Shown: positions 16,086-24,801, counted from the first letter of the stretch. The stretch: 59,511 nucleotides of DNA from Chitinophagaceae bacterium (GCA_025923075.1 JAICGN010000011.1:1-59511), one strand, 5' to 3'. Notes: generated from the letters alone by a model not told the origin. Translations and numbers: made by a program.

Positions 16086-16142
16086 TGTAATTTATTTAAG
16101 AAACTGTGTAACACTTTTGCCTCAAGGAGTGTTCAACTTTGC
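16086..16142 (+). promoter_or_regulatory. TGTAAC direct-repeat promoter, copy e (before hydrolase)
   Basis: TGTAAT (16086-16091) and TGTAAC (16107-16112) are 21 bp apart. They are preceded by GTGAATCA and separated by TTATTTAAGAAAC. CAACTTTGC at 16134-16142 matches the TAnnTTTG -7 consensus in seven of eight positions. The ATG of the hydrolase is at 16180. Confidence 0.75.
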
Positions 16143-16179
16143 ATCATAACAAATTAATCATTAGTACAATAAAATAATC

Positions 16180-17034
16180 ATGCGCCGTATTGGTAATAAG
16201 ATCAGCATAACTATAAATAATCTTACCGTTAGCTACAGTGACCATGGTCCCGATGATGCGCCTGTTATTCTCTTCATCCATGGATTTCCGTTAAATAAAT
16301 CTATGTGGGACATCCAGGTAGGGGTATTAAAGGAGAATTACAGAGTGATCGCGTATGATATCCGCGGACATGGAAACTCTGACCCAGGTATTGATGAATT
16401 CTCTATAGAACTTTTTGTCAAAGACCTTCTGCGGTTCATGGAAAAATTAGAAATTAAAAAAGCAATCTTATGTGGCTTGTCCCTGGGTGGGTATATTGCA
16501 TTAAATGCAGTTTTAAAATACCCCGATCGGTTTGATGGGCTTATTTTAAATGATACACAATGTATTGCTGATACATCCGAAATAAAAGAAAACCGGTGCC
16601 TGGCAATTATCCATATTATGAAAAATGGAGTAGAACAGTATGCTGATGAAATTATAGAAAATCTTTTTGCACGGCAATCTTTCACAAAAAACAAAAATGA
16701 AATTGCCGCAGTAACAGAGATGATCATAAGTACCACGAAACAGTCACTTTGTAATACCCTGCACGCTTTGGCAGAACGTAAGGAGACCTGCGACCAGTTA
16801 CCGGAAATAAATATCCCCGTACTTATCATGGTAGGCAAAGAAGACAAAATAACGCCAATTGCTGCTGCACAGCAAATGCATGAAATGATATTGAATTCGA
16901 AACTGAAAATTATTCAACATGCAGGTCATTTAAGCAATCTCGAGAATTCGGCTGAATTCAACTTTCAATTGAGAAAGTTTTTAGAGCTGGTTGGCAAAAG
17001 ATCATTTTGCTTTAGTGATACCGATGGCAACTAA
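16180..17034 (+). CDS. Alpha/beta-hydrolase
   Basis: The 284-residue enzyme has the oxyanion motif ILFIHGFPLNKSMW and the nucleophile elbow LCGLSLGGYIA (Ser near 105). The acid region is VGKEDKITP, with the catalytic His in HAGHLSNLEN. The triad is complete, but the substrate (ester, lactone or chloride) is not predictable. No signal peptide is visible. It is a stand-alone gene under TGTAAC promoter copy e, which suggests a stress role together with the small envelope genes. Confidence 0.88.
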   Translation: MRRIGNKISITINNLTVSYSDHGPDDAPVILFIHGFPLNKSMWDIQVGVLKENYRVIAYDIRGHGNSDPGIDEFSIELFVKDLLRFMEKLEIKKAILCGLSLGGYIALNAVLKYPDRFDGLILNDTQCIADTSEIKENRCLAIIHIMKNGVEQYADEIIENLFARQSFTKNKNEIAAVTEMIISTTKQSLCNTLHALAERKETCDQLPEINIPVLIMVGKEDKITPIAAAQQMHEMILNSKLKIIQHAGHLSNLENSAEFNFQLRKFLELVGKRSFCFSDTDGN

Positions 17035-17117
17035 ATGTTTCATTGCAATAAGAGACCTGTCCCGAAAATTAATTTTAGCAGTCCTCTTGTTGAATAATAC
17101 GGATGTAAGAGACTTTT

Positions 17118-18602
17118 TTACGCTTTAATAATAAGCGGTAACAAAAACCAGCAAAACAAGGTTATAAAGATAATTGCTACGATATTCATTGCAAGACCGG
17201 CCTTCATCATTTGTTTTATTTTAATGTGACCACTGGCAAATGCAATTGCATTTGGCGGTGTACCCATCGGCATCATGCTTGCACAACTTGCTGCAAGTGT
17301 CATTGCAATACCAAGAATTAAGGGATTCATCCCTACGGCGTCAGCAAGACTACAAACCACCGGTGCAAACACAGTGACCTGCGCAATATTACTCATTACT
17401 TCGCTGATGAACACTGATAAAACAGTAACCATAAGCAACAGGGGAAATCCACCGCCGGCAAAATGTGATAACCATTCCCCCAATTGTTTTATCAATCCTT
17501 CTCTTTCAAGTCCTGCCGCCAGGGCCAGTCCTCCTCCGAATAATAATAAAATGCCCCACGCCATTTTTCTTGTGTCCGCCCACTCTAGCAACCCGTCGTG
17601 AAAATCATGTTCATCGGTTTCATTCAGATTATCAGGATGTTTATGTGAGCCTGAAGGGCATACAAACATGGCTACTGCACACAGTAAGGCAATTATTGTG
17701 TCGTTCAATTTCACATAGGGCTGTAGTTTATTAATAGGGTCTGCTAATATCCAGAGCAAGGCAGTGACAATAAAGATCGTCATTACTCTTTTTTCAGCAA
17801 CTGACAGTCGACCGAGTGAACGATACTCATCATTAATATAATTCCTTGCTGCTTCACCAGAACGAATATGATTGCGAAAAAGAATTTTTGTAAGCACTAT
17901 ATATAATGCAAGCAACAGGATAATGGCGACGGGCACACAAAGCAACATCCAATCTAAAAAACTTATACTTGAATAATTGGCCGCATAAAAACCTGCGAAA
18001 TATGTATTGGGTGGTGTACCAATCTTAGTAGCTATACCGCCAAAATTTGAAGCATAAGCAATGGCCAGCATCATTGCCAAACTGAAATGTTTCAGGTTGC
18101 CCTTCCCATCACTACTATCCTTCATCACGTGGATCACTGATAAAGCGATGGGAAACATCATCATCGTAGTGGCCGTATTACTGATCCACATGCTGATGAA
18201 ACCGGTGGCCAGAATAAAACCAAGTACAATGCGATCGCCGCTGGTGCCGGTAACTTTTACAATACTTAAAGCAATTCGGCGATGCAGGTTCCATTTTTCT
18301 ATTGCAAGCCCAAGCATGAATCCTCCCATGAAAAGAAAAATGATCTGGTCACCATAACTGGCCGCTACAGTTCTAAGATCAGCAATATTCAATAACGGAA
18401 ATAAAACCAGCGGAAGTAATGCGACAACCGGCATCGGTAGGGCCTCAGTTACCCACCAGGTGATCATTAACATAGCAATTGCCAAAACAATTGATGCCTT
18501 TTCAGCAACGGCAAATGGATTTACCAAATAAAAAAACATGGCAATAGCAACACCCGCAAATAAAGTAAAGAATCTGGCCTGTTGTTTTGTAAATGTTGCC
18601 AA
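17118..18602 (-). CDS. SLC13/DASS-family anion:sodium symporter
   Basis: The 494-residue protein has about a dozen hydrophobic segments and the DASS signature. It contains SNTATTMMMFPIA and a second related motif EVMSNIAQVTVFAPV, with the two SNT/SN-type loops that bind sodium and carboxylate. MGTPPNAIAFASGHI near the end is also typical. It should import di- or tricarboxylates, or sulfate, with sodium. Nothing nearby fixes the substrate. Length is normal for the family. Confidence 0.88.
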   Translation of the reverse strand: MATFTKQQARFFTLFAGVAIAMFFYLVNPFAVAEKASIVLAIAMLMITWWVTEALPMPVVALLPLVLFPLLNIADLRTVAASYGDQIIFLFMGGFMLGLAIEKWNLHRRIALSIVKVTGTSGDRIVLGFILATGFISMWISNTATTMMMFPIALSVIHVMKDSSDGKGNLKHFSLAMMLAIAYASNFGGIATKIGTPPNTYFAGFYAANYSSISFLDWMLLCVPVAIILLLALYIVLTKILFRNHIRSGEAARNYINDEYRSLGRLSVAEKRVMTIFIVTALLWILADPINKLQPYVKLNDTIIALLCAVAMFVCPSGSHKHPDNLNETDEHDFHDGLLEWADTRKMAWGILLLFGGGLALAAGLEREGLIKQLGEWLSHFAGGGFPLLLMVTVLSVFISEVMSNIAQVTVFAPVVCSLADAVGMNPLILGIAMTLAASCASMMPMGTPPNAIAFASGHIKIKQMMKAGLAMNIVAIIFITLFCWFLLPLIIKA

Positions 18603-18630
18603 GCAGTTAATTTATCTGGGAAAATACAAT

Positions 18631-19251
18631 CTATTTTGGTTTTCCGCTCACAAACGGATTTCCTTTTATAAAGAATCTATAGGGCAGTTTCGCATCCGCA
18701 CCTGCATAATCAACACCTATCCTTGGCGAAGTAGCCAGCTCCCTTTTACTCCAAACAAAATCATCTTCCGCTATAAAAAGCGTTTTACTCAATAAAGATT
18801 GCCCGGTGTGTTTTGTAAAAATTCCTAACGCTTTTGAAACATTCCCTGGTCCTCTTGTCAACGAGTTATCTAATTCCTTTTTTCCTGTTCTTTCCAGCAT
18901 CACATCAATTCCTGTAATGGGTTCCAATGCCCTGATAAGAATTGCATGTGGTGCTTCCTTTTTATTCGTCACTACATTAAACAAATGATGGATACCATAA
19001 CACAGGTACACGTAAGCCACTCCGCCATCAGCATACATGATCTCATTTCTGTTTGTTCGTCTTCCACCCGAAGCATGTGATGCCTTGTCAATTACACCAT
19101 TATAAGCTTCTACTTCCACGATACGCCCCGATGTTTCTTCCCGGTAGCCATCGGGACCATTCCAATTGGTCACCAATACCTTTCCTAATAGCTCCTTAGC
19201 TATTTGTAAAACATTTGCACGCTGATAAAAGTCAATCCCTAATTTCCTCAT
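18631..19251 (-). CDS. 3-methyladenine DNA glycosylase (AAG/MPG type)
   Basis: The 206-residue protein matches the alkyladenine glycosylase family. It carries GRIVEVEAYNG (active-site Glu region), DKASHASGG, VAYVYLCYGIHHLFNVV and LTRGPGNVSKALGI. It removes alkylated or deaminated purines at the start of base-excision repair. The C-terminus SPRIGVDYAG is complete. It is read opposite to the membrane-protein gene that follows, with only 17 bp between the two start codons as annotated, so they share a divergent promoter region. Confidence 0.93.
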   Translation of the reverse strand: MRKLGIDFYQRANVLQIAKELLGKVLVTNWNGPDGYREETSGRIVEVEAYNGVIDKASHASGGRRTNRNEIMYADGGVAYVYLCYGIHHLFNVVTNKKEAPHAILIRALEPITGIDVMLERTGKKELDNSLTRGPGNVSKALGIFTKHTGQSLLSKTLFIAEDDFVWSKRELATSPRIGVDYAGADAKLPYRFFIKGNPFVSGKPK

Positions 19252-19268
19252 AATCCAATTTAATCCCG

Positions 19269-20054
19269 GTGATCGTGGTTCTCATTATATTTACCCAAAT
19301 TTATGTCTTGCTGAAAGAAATCATCATAGCATTTCAATCTTTTGAAGAAGCGAACCAGTTTATCCGGAAGCATAAAATGATCAAATGGATAATAATTCCC
19401 GGAATTATTTATACATTGATGTTTATCGTGGCTATGATATTATTTACCCGTTCAGCAAATGATGCCGTCACCTGGCTGAGCCTTCAGTTGCGAATCGAGC
19501 CATGGCTTCAGCAGGAACGCAGCCCCTTTCTCGCTTTTATATTTGTAATGGCAGGCATCATGCTTCGTTTAGTGTTATTTCTTTTTTATTTCTCCTTATT
19601 CAAATACCTCATTTTGATCATTGGCTCGCCTGTATTTGCTTACCTCAGCGAAAAAACTGAAGCGATAATAGACAACAGAGAATATAAGTTTAACCTGAAA
19701 AAAATATTACCTGATGTTAAACGGGGTATTCGACTTGCTTTGCGCAACGCGGGTTGGCAAACTGTTTATATGATCGGGCTCATCTTCCTGTCGCTTATCC
19801 CTGTTATTGGATGGATAACACCTCTTATTGCTATTATCGTCGAGTGTTATTACTATGGCTTCTCTATGCTTGATTATGGCTTAGCAAAAAATGATTTTAC
19901 TATTCAAAAATCTATTTTCTATTCCAGCAGGCACAAAGGGTTATCTATCGGCAACGGAATTGTCTTTTACATGATGCATGTCGTTGTCATATTTGCTCCA
20001 GCGTTCGCCATTATTGCATCAGGCCTTAGTGTTATGAAAGTAAAAACCGATTAG
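19269..20054 (+). CDS. EI24-domain inner-membrane protein
   Basis: The product has about five transmembrane segments and the EI24/CysZ-like pattern, with a large hydrophobic loop and SPVFAYLSEKTE in the middle. The open frame begins with GTG at 19269. A TTG at 19308 (then LKEIIIAFQSFEEA) fits the family start better. CysZ relatives transport sulfate, but most Bacteroidota members are uncharacterised, so no substrate is assigned. One base separates it from the methylase gene downstream, indicating co-transcription. Confidence 0.7.
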   Translation: MIVVLIIFTQIYVLLKEIIIAFQSFEEANQFIRKHKMIKWIIIPGIIYTLMFIVAMILFTRSANDAVTWLSLQLRIEPWLQQERSPFLAFIFVMAGIMLRLVLFLFYFSLFKYLILIIGSPVFAYLSEKTEAIIDNREYKFNLKKILPDVKRGIRLALRNAGWQTVYMIGLIFLSLIPVIGWITPLIAIIVECYYYGFSMLDYGLAKNDFTIQKSIFYSSRHKGLSIGNGIVFYMMHVVVIFAPAFAIIASGLSVMKVKTD

Positions 20055-20055
20055 C

Positions 20056-20757
20056 GTGGGAGCGACTGTTTATTTAATTCCCAGTATGCTACATGAAGAA
20101 GGAATGCAATCAATTCCTTCTTATATAACCGGGATTGTAAAACAATGCCAGGCGTTCTTTGTAGAAAATGAAAGAACCGCCCGGCGTTTTCTTAAAATCC
20201 TTGCAAAAGAAATAATAATTGATAACTACGAGTGGTTCAAAATGGATATTAATGAGGGGGCTACTGATTCATTCCGAAAAAAAATCAAGGAAGAAAAAGT
20301 TATTGGCATCATCAGTGAGGCGGGTTGCCCTGGAATTGCTGATCCCGGACAGCAATTGGTTGCAATTGCACATGAAATGAATGTAGAAGTAAAACCATTG
20401 GTTGGACCAAATTCAATCCTGCTGGCATTAATGGCCAGCGGCATGAACGGACAACAATTCAGGTTTGCCGGCTATTTGCCGATCAGGGAGCATGAAAGAA
20501 ACAAATCTATTAAGGACCTCGAAACAGATTCAGTAAAGAACAACTCCACGCAGATATTTATTGAAACACCTTATAGGAATAACCAAATGATAGAGGCTTT
20601 ATGCAAAAATTGCAACCCGGCAACAAAGCTATGTGTCGCCGTTGATCTCACCGGGCAAAATGAATGGATAAAAACAAAAACCATTGCTGAGTGGCAAAAA
20701 AACAAACCCGACATTCATAAGCGACCCGCCATTTTTTTGCTTTACCGCGAGAAATGA
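20056..20757 (+). CDS. RsmI-like tetrapyrrole-methylase-fold methyltransferase
   Basis: The 233-residue protein starts at GTG and resembles the short Bacteroidota relatives of RsmI. Motifs include VIGIISEAGCPGIADPG, PLVGPNSILLALMASG and FIETPYRNNQMIEAL. RsmI 2'-O-methylates C1402 of 16S rRNA, but this compact version lacks the usual N-terminal GTLYVVPTPIGN start. Its target may therefore differ. It is cytoplasmic. Its 3' end overlaps the convergent gene at 20742-21146 by 16 bp. Confidence 0.8.
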   Translation: MGATVYLIPSMLHEEGMQSIPSYITGIVKQCQAFFVENERTARRFLKILAKEIIIDNYEWFKMDINEGATDSFRKKIKEEKVIGIISEAGCPGIADPGQQLVAIAHEMNVEVKPLVGPNSILLALMASGMNGQQFRFAGYLPIREHERNKSIKDLETDSVKNNSTQIFIETPYRNNQMIEALCKNCNPATKLCVAVDLTGQNEWIKTKTIAEWQKNKPDIHKRPAIFLLYREK

Positions 20758-21146
20758 GGTTCGATCTTCTTTACGCCGTAAACAATATATCTAGTGTCGC
20801 CACGCCAGGGAAGTGTGGCACGAAACTCCTTGTACTCTACTTGCATGCATTCATCCTGCAAATTTTTTAAAATGGAGGCAATGCTATCGTTGGTAACAGA
20901 AAAGAAATATTTTTCTGCATTCACGGTCTGCCTGCAGCCAAGCCACATTTCCCCTTCATCTGTTTTAAAAATATTTCCTTTATGACTGAATTTTATCAGC
21001 ACTCCCTTCCTGTCTCCATTACTTTTTACATTAAAGTAGAACCAATAAATGGCAAGCGCCGCTACTGCAATAACACAAAACACAAAAATTCTGAAACCTT
21101 TGCGCAGGCTTTTACCTAGTGATCGTCTTACTACTGGTGCTTCCAT
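20742..21146 (-). CDS. Single-pass membrane protein of unknown function
   Basis: The 134-residue protein has a basic N-terminus, one transmembrane helix (about residues 19-40) and an extracytoplasmic domain. The domain contains GVLIKFSHKGNIFKTDEGEM and a C-terminal WRGDTRYIVYGVKKI. Homologous Bacteroidota proteins are common but have no reliable function. The gene overlaps the convergent RsmI-like gene by 16 bp. Confidence 0.7.
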   Translation of the reverse strand: MEAPVVRRSLGKSLRKGFRIFVFCVIAVAALAIYWFYFNVKSNGDRKGVLIKFSHKGNIFKTDEGEMWLGCRQTVNAEKYFFSVTNDSIASILKNLQDECMQVEYKEFRATLPWRGDTRYIVYGVKKIEPHFSR

Positions 21147-21299
21147 AGCAGCTATTTTTAACAGTACAGCTCAAATAAATTTATACTAATATAAGCTGTT
21201 CTTTAAACATAACTCAATTAGGTAAAACTCATATTCAAACCACCGGTTTTGGTTAAAAAACTTTATGAAAAAAAAACGGTCGTTATTATATTATTATTC

Positions 21300-21543
21300 T
21301 AATTTTGTTCAGGATTAAAAACTCACGTTAAGTGATCAACTTTTTAACACATACCAAGCAAGTTGCCTTTCACGGGCCGGAAGCTACAGAAGTTTATGCT
21401 GTAGGTTTTGATGTGTTTGCTTTCTCTCCACGACCTCGACGTGTGTCCTGACAGGACAAGCCCTTCACCATGGTCCCTGTCAGTGAACTGCACCCCGCAT
21501 TGATAACCGGATTGGTCATCCTTATCTAATCAATATTTCTAAG
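21300..21543 (+). promoter_or_regulatory. Promoter and long leader of the arginine cluster
   Basis: TAATTTTG at 21300-21307 matches the Bacteroidota -7 consensus, so the leader is about 230 nt. It holds a 39-codon ORF from GTG 21332 to TGA 21451 that ends with Arg-Pro-Arg-Arg-Val-Ser. The sequence GTCCTGACAGGAC at 21445-21457 can form a hairpin by itself. Alternatively its CTGACAGG (21448-21455) can pair with CCTGTCAG (21476-21483). Such exclusive pairings suggest attenuation by translation of arginine codons. Nothing else is seen in the spacer 21147-21543. Confidence 0.4.
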
Positions 21544-22263
21544 TTGGACAATCAAAATATAATTATTCGTGTAGCTACTCCTGACGATGTGCATTATGCA
21601 GAGACCATCACCAATGAGATGGCTGAGAGTGCACAGGCACGAGGCACCGGTATTGCCAAGCGCAGCCCGGAGTATGTTGCGGATAAAATGAAGGAAGGCA
21701 AAGCCGTTATTGCAGTCACTGCAGATGGCACCTGGGTTGGATTCTGCTATATTGAAACATGGAGCCATGGTGAGTACGTTGCCAACAGCGGTCTTATCGT
21801 TTCGCCTCCTTTCAGAAAGAGCGGTGTGGCAAAAGCTATCAAAAAAAGAATTTTTGATCTCTCTAAAGAAAAATATCCCAACTCAAAGATCTTTGGTTTG
21901 ACAACAGGTCTTGCGGTCATGAAGATCAATAGCGAACTCGGTTATGAGCCTGTCACTTATTCAGAGCTTACCCAGGATGAAGATTTCTGGGCCGGTTGTA
22001 AAAGCTGTGTGAACTATGAGATACTGATGAGCAAAGAAAGGAAGAATTGTATGTGCACTGCCATGCTTTACGATCCAAAAGACCATTACAAACCTGAAGA
22101 GACCAAGCAATTTTTTGAGGAAAATAAAAAAGGGTTTGAACGATTACTCCAATTCAAACAATGGAAACTATTGAAACCATTTTTGAAAAAAAATAAAGAT
22201 GAGGATGGAAACAATGGCGGCTCAAAGCCAAAAATGTTCCTTCAATATTTTTTCAATATATAA
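21544..22263 (+). CDS. GNAT N-acetyltransferase of the arginine cluster
   Basis: The 239-residue protein has a GNAT domain in residues 5-140 with the acyl-CoA loop VSPPFRKSGVAKAIKKRIF. Its place ahead of argG and argC suggests the N-acylglutamate-forming first step of arginine synthesis in place of ArgA or ArgJ. A C-terminal extension has cysteines at 152, 155, 169 and 171 (GCKSC and NCMC), which could form a zinc site. The start is TTG 21544. The substrate acyl group may be acetyl or succinyl. Confidence 0.8.
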   Translation: MDNQNIIIRVATPDDVHYAETITNEMAESAQARGTGIAKRSPEYVADKMKEGKAVIAVTADGTWVGFCYIETWSHGEYVANSGLIVSPPFRKSGVAKAIKKRIFDLSKEKYPNSKIFGLTTGLAVMKINSELGYEPVTYSELTQDEDFWAGCKSCVNYEILMSKERKNCMCTAMLYDPKDHYKPEETKQFFEENKKGFERLLQFKQWKLLKPFLKKNKDEDGNNGGSKPKMFLQYFFNI

Positions 22264-22312
22264 TATTATGTGACCGGCGGCAGAGCTGCTAGTAAGCTTC
22301 CGTTGTGTTACT

Positions 22313-22330
22313 TCCCGATAGCTATTGGGA
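22313..22330. repeat. CCCGATAGCTATCGGGA-type palindromic repeat
   Basis: TCCCGATAGCTATTGGGA is an imperfect palindrome between the GNAT gene and argG. Related copies occur at 3969, 26910 (inside argF') and 30694. Confidence 0.6.
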
Positions 22331-22375
22331 TGCGTCCATTAATTCTATCGAACAGATCCGAAAGTCAAAATAAAA

Positions 22376-23626
22376 ATGAGCACTTCAAAAAATAGTAATA
22401 TTCAAAGCGCTCCGCCGCAAGCCAGAGCCGGGAGTAAAATAGTTTTAGGCTTTAGCGGTGGTCTCGATACAACCTACTGTGTCAAATACCTCACTGACGA
22501 AAAAGGATACGAAGTGCACAGCATTATTGTGAATACCGGCGGTTTCAGTGACGCTGAACTAAAGAAAATTGAAGCACATGCGTACAAGCTTGGGGTAAAA
22601 ACCCATACTGCAGTTGATGCGGTAAAAGGATACTACGACCGTATTATTAAATACCTCATCTTCGGAAACTGCCTAAAGAATAACACATACCCCCTTTCTG
22701 TTTCGGCCGAAAGACTAAGCCAGGCATTGCATATTGCTGACCATGTAAGGAAATTAGATGCAAAAGCTGTTGCACACGGAAGTACGGGCGCCGGTAACGA
22801 CCAGGTAAGATTTGACATGATATTTCATATCATGATTCCGGGTGTGGAAATTATTACTCCTATTCGTGATTTGAAACTTAGCCGTGAAGAAGAGATCGCC
22901 TATCTCAAAAGCAAAGGCATTGAGATGAACTTTGAAAAAGCGATGTACTCCATTAATAAAGGTTTGTGGGGAACAAGTGTTGGAGGTAAAGAAACACTTA
23001 ACAGTAAAGGCATGTTACCGGAAGAAGCCTGGCCAACACAAGTGACAAAAACGGGAAATGAAGAAGTAAAACTTGGTTTTGAAAAAGGAGAGCTAAAATC
23101 AATAAACGATAAGCAATTTAAACATCCTTCTGAAGCAATACAGTTCTTACAAACTATCGCAGGGCCCTATGGAATAGGAAGAGATGTCCATGTTGGTGAT
23201 ACGATCATTGGCATTAAAGGGCGTGTCGGTTTTGAAGCAGCAGCTCCAATGGTCATTTTGAAATCACATCATGCATTGGAAAAACATGTTCTTACTAAGT
23301 GGCAATTGCAATGGAAAGATACATTGGCACAATTTTATGGTAACTGGATGCACGAAGGACAAATACTTGATCCCGTGATGAGAGATATTGAAGCATTTTT
23401 GGAAACCAGCCAGCAAAATGTAACCGGCAATGTATTTGTTCAATTAATGCCTTATCGTTTTCAAATCACCGGAATCGAAAGCAAATACGATCTGATGAGC
23501 AGCAAATTTGGTAAATATGGTGAAATGAATACCGGTTTTACCGGGGAAGATGTAAGAGGGTTCAGTAAGATTTTTGGTAATCAGACTTCTATCTGGAATG
23601 CAGTTCAAAAAGAAAATGAGAAATAA
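22376..23626 (+). CDS. argG: Argininosuccinate synthase
   Basis: The 416-residue ATP-dependent enzyme condenses citrulline and aspartate. The P-loop VLGFSGGLDTTYC lies near residue 25, and AVAHGSTGAGNDQVRFD carries the substrate-binding residues. Length is typical for the family. The first about 22 residues (MSTSKNSNIQSAPPQ...) form a loose extension before the conserved core. It lies between the GNAT and argC genes as part of the eight-gene arginine set. Confidence 0.95.
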   Translation: MSTSKNSNIQSAPPQARAGSKIVLGFSGGLDTTYCVKYLTDEKGYEVHSIIVNTGGFSDAELKKIEAHAYKLGVKTHTAVDAVKGYYDRIIKYLIFGNCLKNNTYPLSVSAERLSQALHIADHVRKLDAKAVAHGSTGAGNDQVRFDMIFHIMIPGVEIITPIRDLKLSREEEIAYLKSKGIEMNFEKAMYSINKGLWGTSVGGKETLNSKGMLPEEAWPTQVTKTGNEEVKLGFEKGELKSINDKQFKHPSEAIQFLQTIAGPYGIGRDVHVGDTIIGIKGRVGFEAAAPMVILKSHHALEKHVLTKWQLQWKDTLAQFYGNWMHEGQILDPVMRDIEAFLETSQQNVTGNVFVQLMPYRFQITGIESKYDLMSSKFGKYGEMNTGFTGEDVRGFSKIFGNQTSIWNAVQKENEK

Positions 23627-23661
23627 ATAAATGCTCAATAGTCAAGGTTCAATTTTCAATA

Positions 23662-24777
23662 ATGGGTAAGGAAGCTAAAACTAAAAGTGTTGCTACAGGT
23701 CAGGCAAGTGCGAAGGTGGCTTCCCCCGTAGGGGGAAGTCGGAAGGGGGCCGTTAAAGTTGGCATAATCGGCGGAGCAGGTTATACGGGTGGCGAACTCA
23801 TACGTTTGTTGATTCACCATCCGGATGTATCTGTTTCATTTATTCATAGCCGCAGTAATGCAAACAAGCCTGTTCATTCCGTTCACCAGGATTTACTTGG
23901 AGATACCGATCTGCAATTTTCTGCGGAATTCAATAATAATATTGACGTTTTGTTTTTATGCCTTGGGCATGGTGAATCAAAAAAATTTCTGACTGAAAAT
24001 AAAATCTCGGATAAGGTCAGGATCATCGACTTAGCAAATGATTTTCGATTGAGTAACGACGCCAGTTACCAGTTACAAATTAGCGGTAACCAGAAACCGG
24101 CAACCAGGACCTTTGTCTATGGTCTTCCCGAATTAAACAGGGAGAAAATCAAAAAAGCAAACAATGTCGCTAATCCGGGTTGTTTTGCCACTACGATTCA
24201 ATTGGGATTATTACCACTGGCAAAAGCCGGTTTGCTGAAAGAAGTTCATACAACTGGCATTACCGGGAGTACAGGTGCCGGACAAAGTTTCACATCAACT
24301 TCACATTTTAGCTGGAGAGAAAACAATATACAAGCATATAAAACTTTGACGCATCAGCATCTTGGAGAGATTCATGAATCACTTCATCAATTACAGGACA
24401 ATTTCCCGAGGTCTCCGTCAAATGGCGGAGCGGCTGGGTTAAGCTTTGTTCCGTGGCGGGGAGATTTTACAAGAGGAATTTTTGTCAGTTCACAAGTTCG
24501 TTGTGATGAAAGTCTGATTGAACTAAATAAACTTTATGAAGATTTCTATGCTGATCACCCGTTTACTCGTGTTACAAAAGAACCTGTCTTTCTGAAACAG
24601 GTGGTAAATACCAATAAATGTATTATCCAACTGGAAAAAGTTGGGAGCATGCTGGTTGTTCACTCCGTTACAGATAATTTATTAAAAGGCGCCAGTGGAC
24701 AGGCAGTTCAAAATATGAACCTGATGTTCGGATTGGATGAAACAGCTGGATTAAATTTAAAGCCCTCGGGGTTTTAG
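23662..24777 (+). CDS. argC: N-acyl-gamma-glutamyl-phosphate reductase
   Basis: The 371-residue NADPH enzyme makes the semialdehyde in arginine synthesis. It shows VGIIGGAGYTGGELIRLL and the catalytic NPGCFATTIQLGL. The N-terminus has about 35 extra residues, of which some come from an in-frame palindrome (23720-23738, hairpin CTTCCCCC/GGGGGAAG). A second palindrome at 24413-24430 adds residues near 250. The stop TAG overlaps an inverted repeat that flanks the next ORF. Catalytic parts are untouched, so it should be active. Confidence 0.93.
   Translation: MGKEAKTKSVATGQASAKVASPVGGSRKGAVKVGIIGGAGYTGGELIRLLIHHPDVSVSFIHSRSNANKPVHSVHQDLLGDTDLQFSAEFNNNIDVLFLCLGHGESKKFLTENKISDKVRIIDLANDFRLSNDASYQLQISGNQKPATRTFVYGLPELNREKIKKANNVANPGCFATTIQLGLLPLAKAGLLKEVHTTGITGSTGAGQSFTSTSHFSWRENNIQAYKTLTHQHLGEIHESLHQLQDNFPRSPSNGGAAGLSFVPWRGDFTRGIFVSSQVRCDESLIELNKLYEDFYADHPFTRVTKEPVFLKQVVNTNKCIIQLEKVGSMLVVHSVTDNLLKGASGQAVQNMNLMFGLDETAGLNLKPSGF
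23720..23738. repeat. Palindrome inserted in frame in argC (N-terminal)
   Basis: CTTCCCCC and GGGGGAAG form a perfect 8-bp stem with a 3-nt loop. AGTCGGAAGGGGG follows. It encodes Ser-Pro-Val-Gly-Gly-Ser within a low-complexity N-terminal extension, in frame. Confidence 0.7.
24413..24430. repeat. Palindrome inserted in frame in argC (residue about 250)
   Basis: CTCCGTC and GGCGGAG pair over seven positions with one G-T pair, leaving the loop AAAT. It encodes Ser-Pro-Ser-Asn-Gly-Gly in a stretch where ArgC proteins are usually shorter, just before SFVPWRGDFTRGIF. Confidence 0.5.
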
Positions 24778-24796
24778 GTTATAAGTTCTAAGTAAT
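24775..24796. repeat. Left inverted repeat of the four-helix-bundle insert
   Basis: TAGGTTATAAGTTCTAAGTAAT matches, with about three differences, the reverse complement of 25148-25170. The two arms enclose only the four-helix-bundle ORF. The argC stop codon is its first triplet. Confidence 0.65.
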
Positions 24797-24801
24797 AAGC
24801 T

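Noticed and set aside
22264-22375. Possible small gene between GNAT and argG
   Set aside because: No ORF with a start of reasonable length is present. The spacer is explained by a palindromic repeat.
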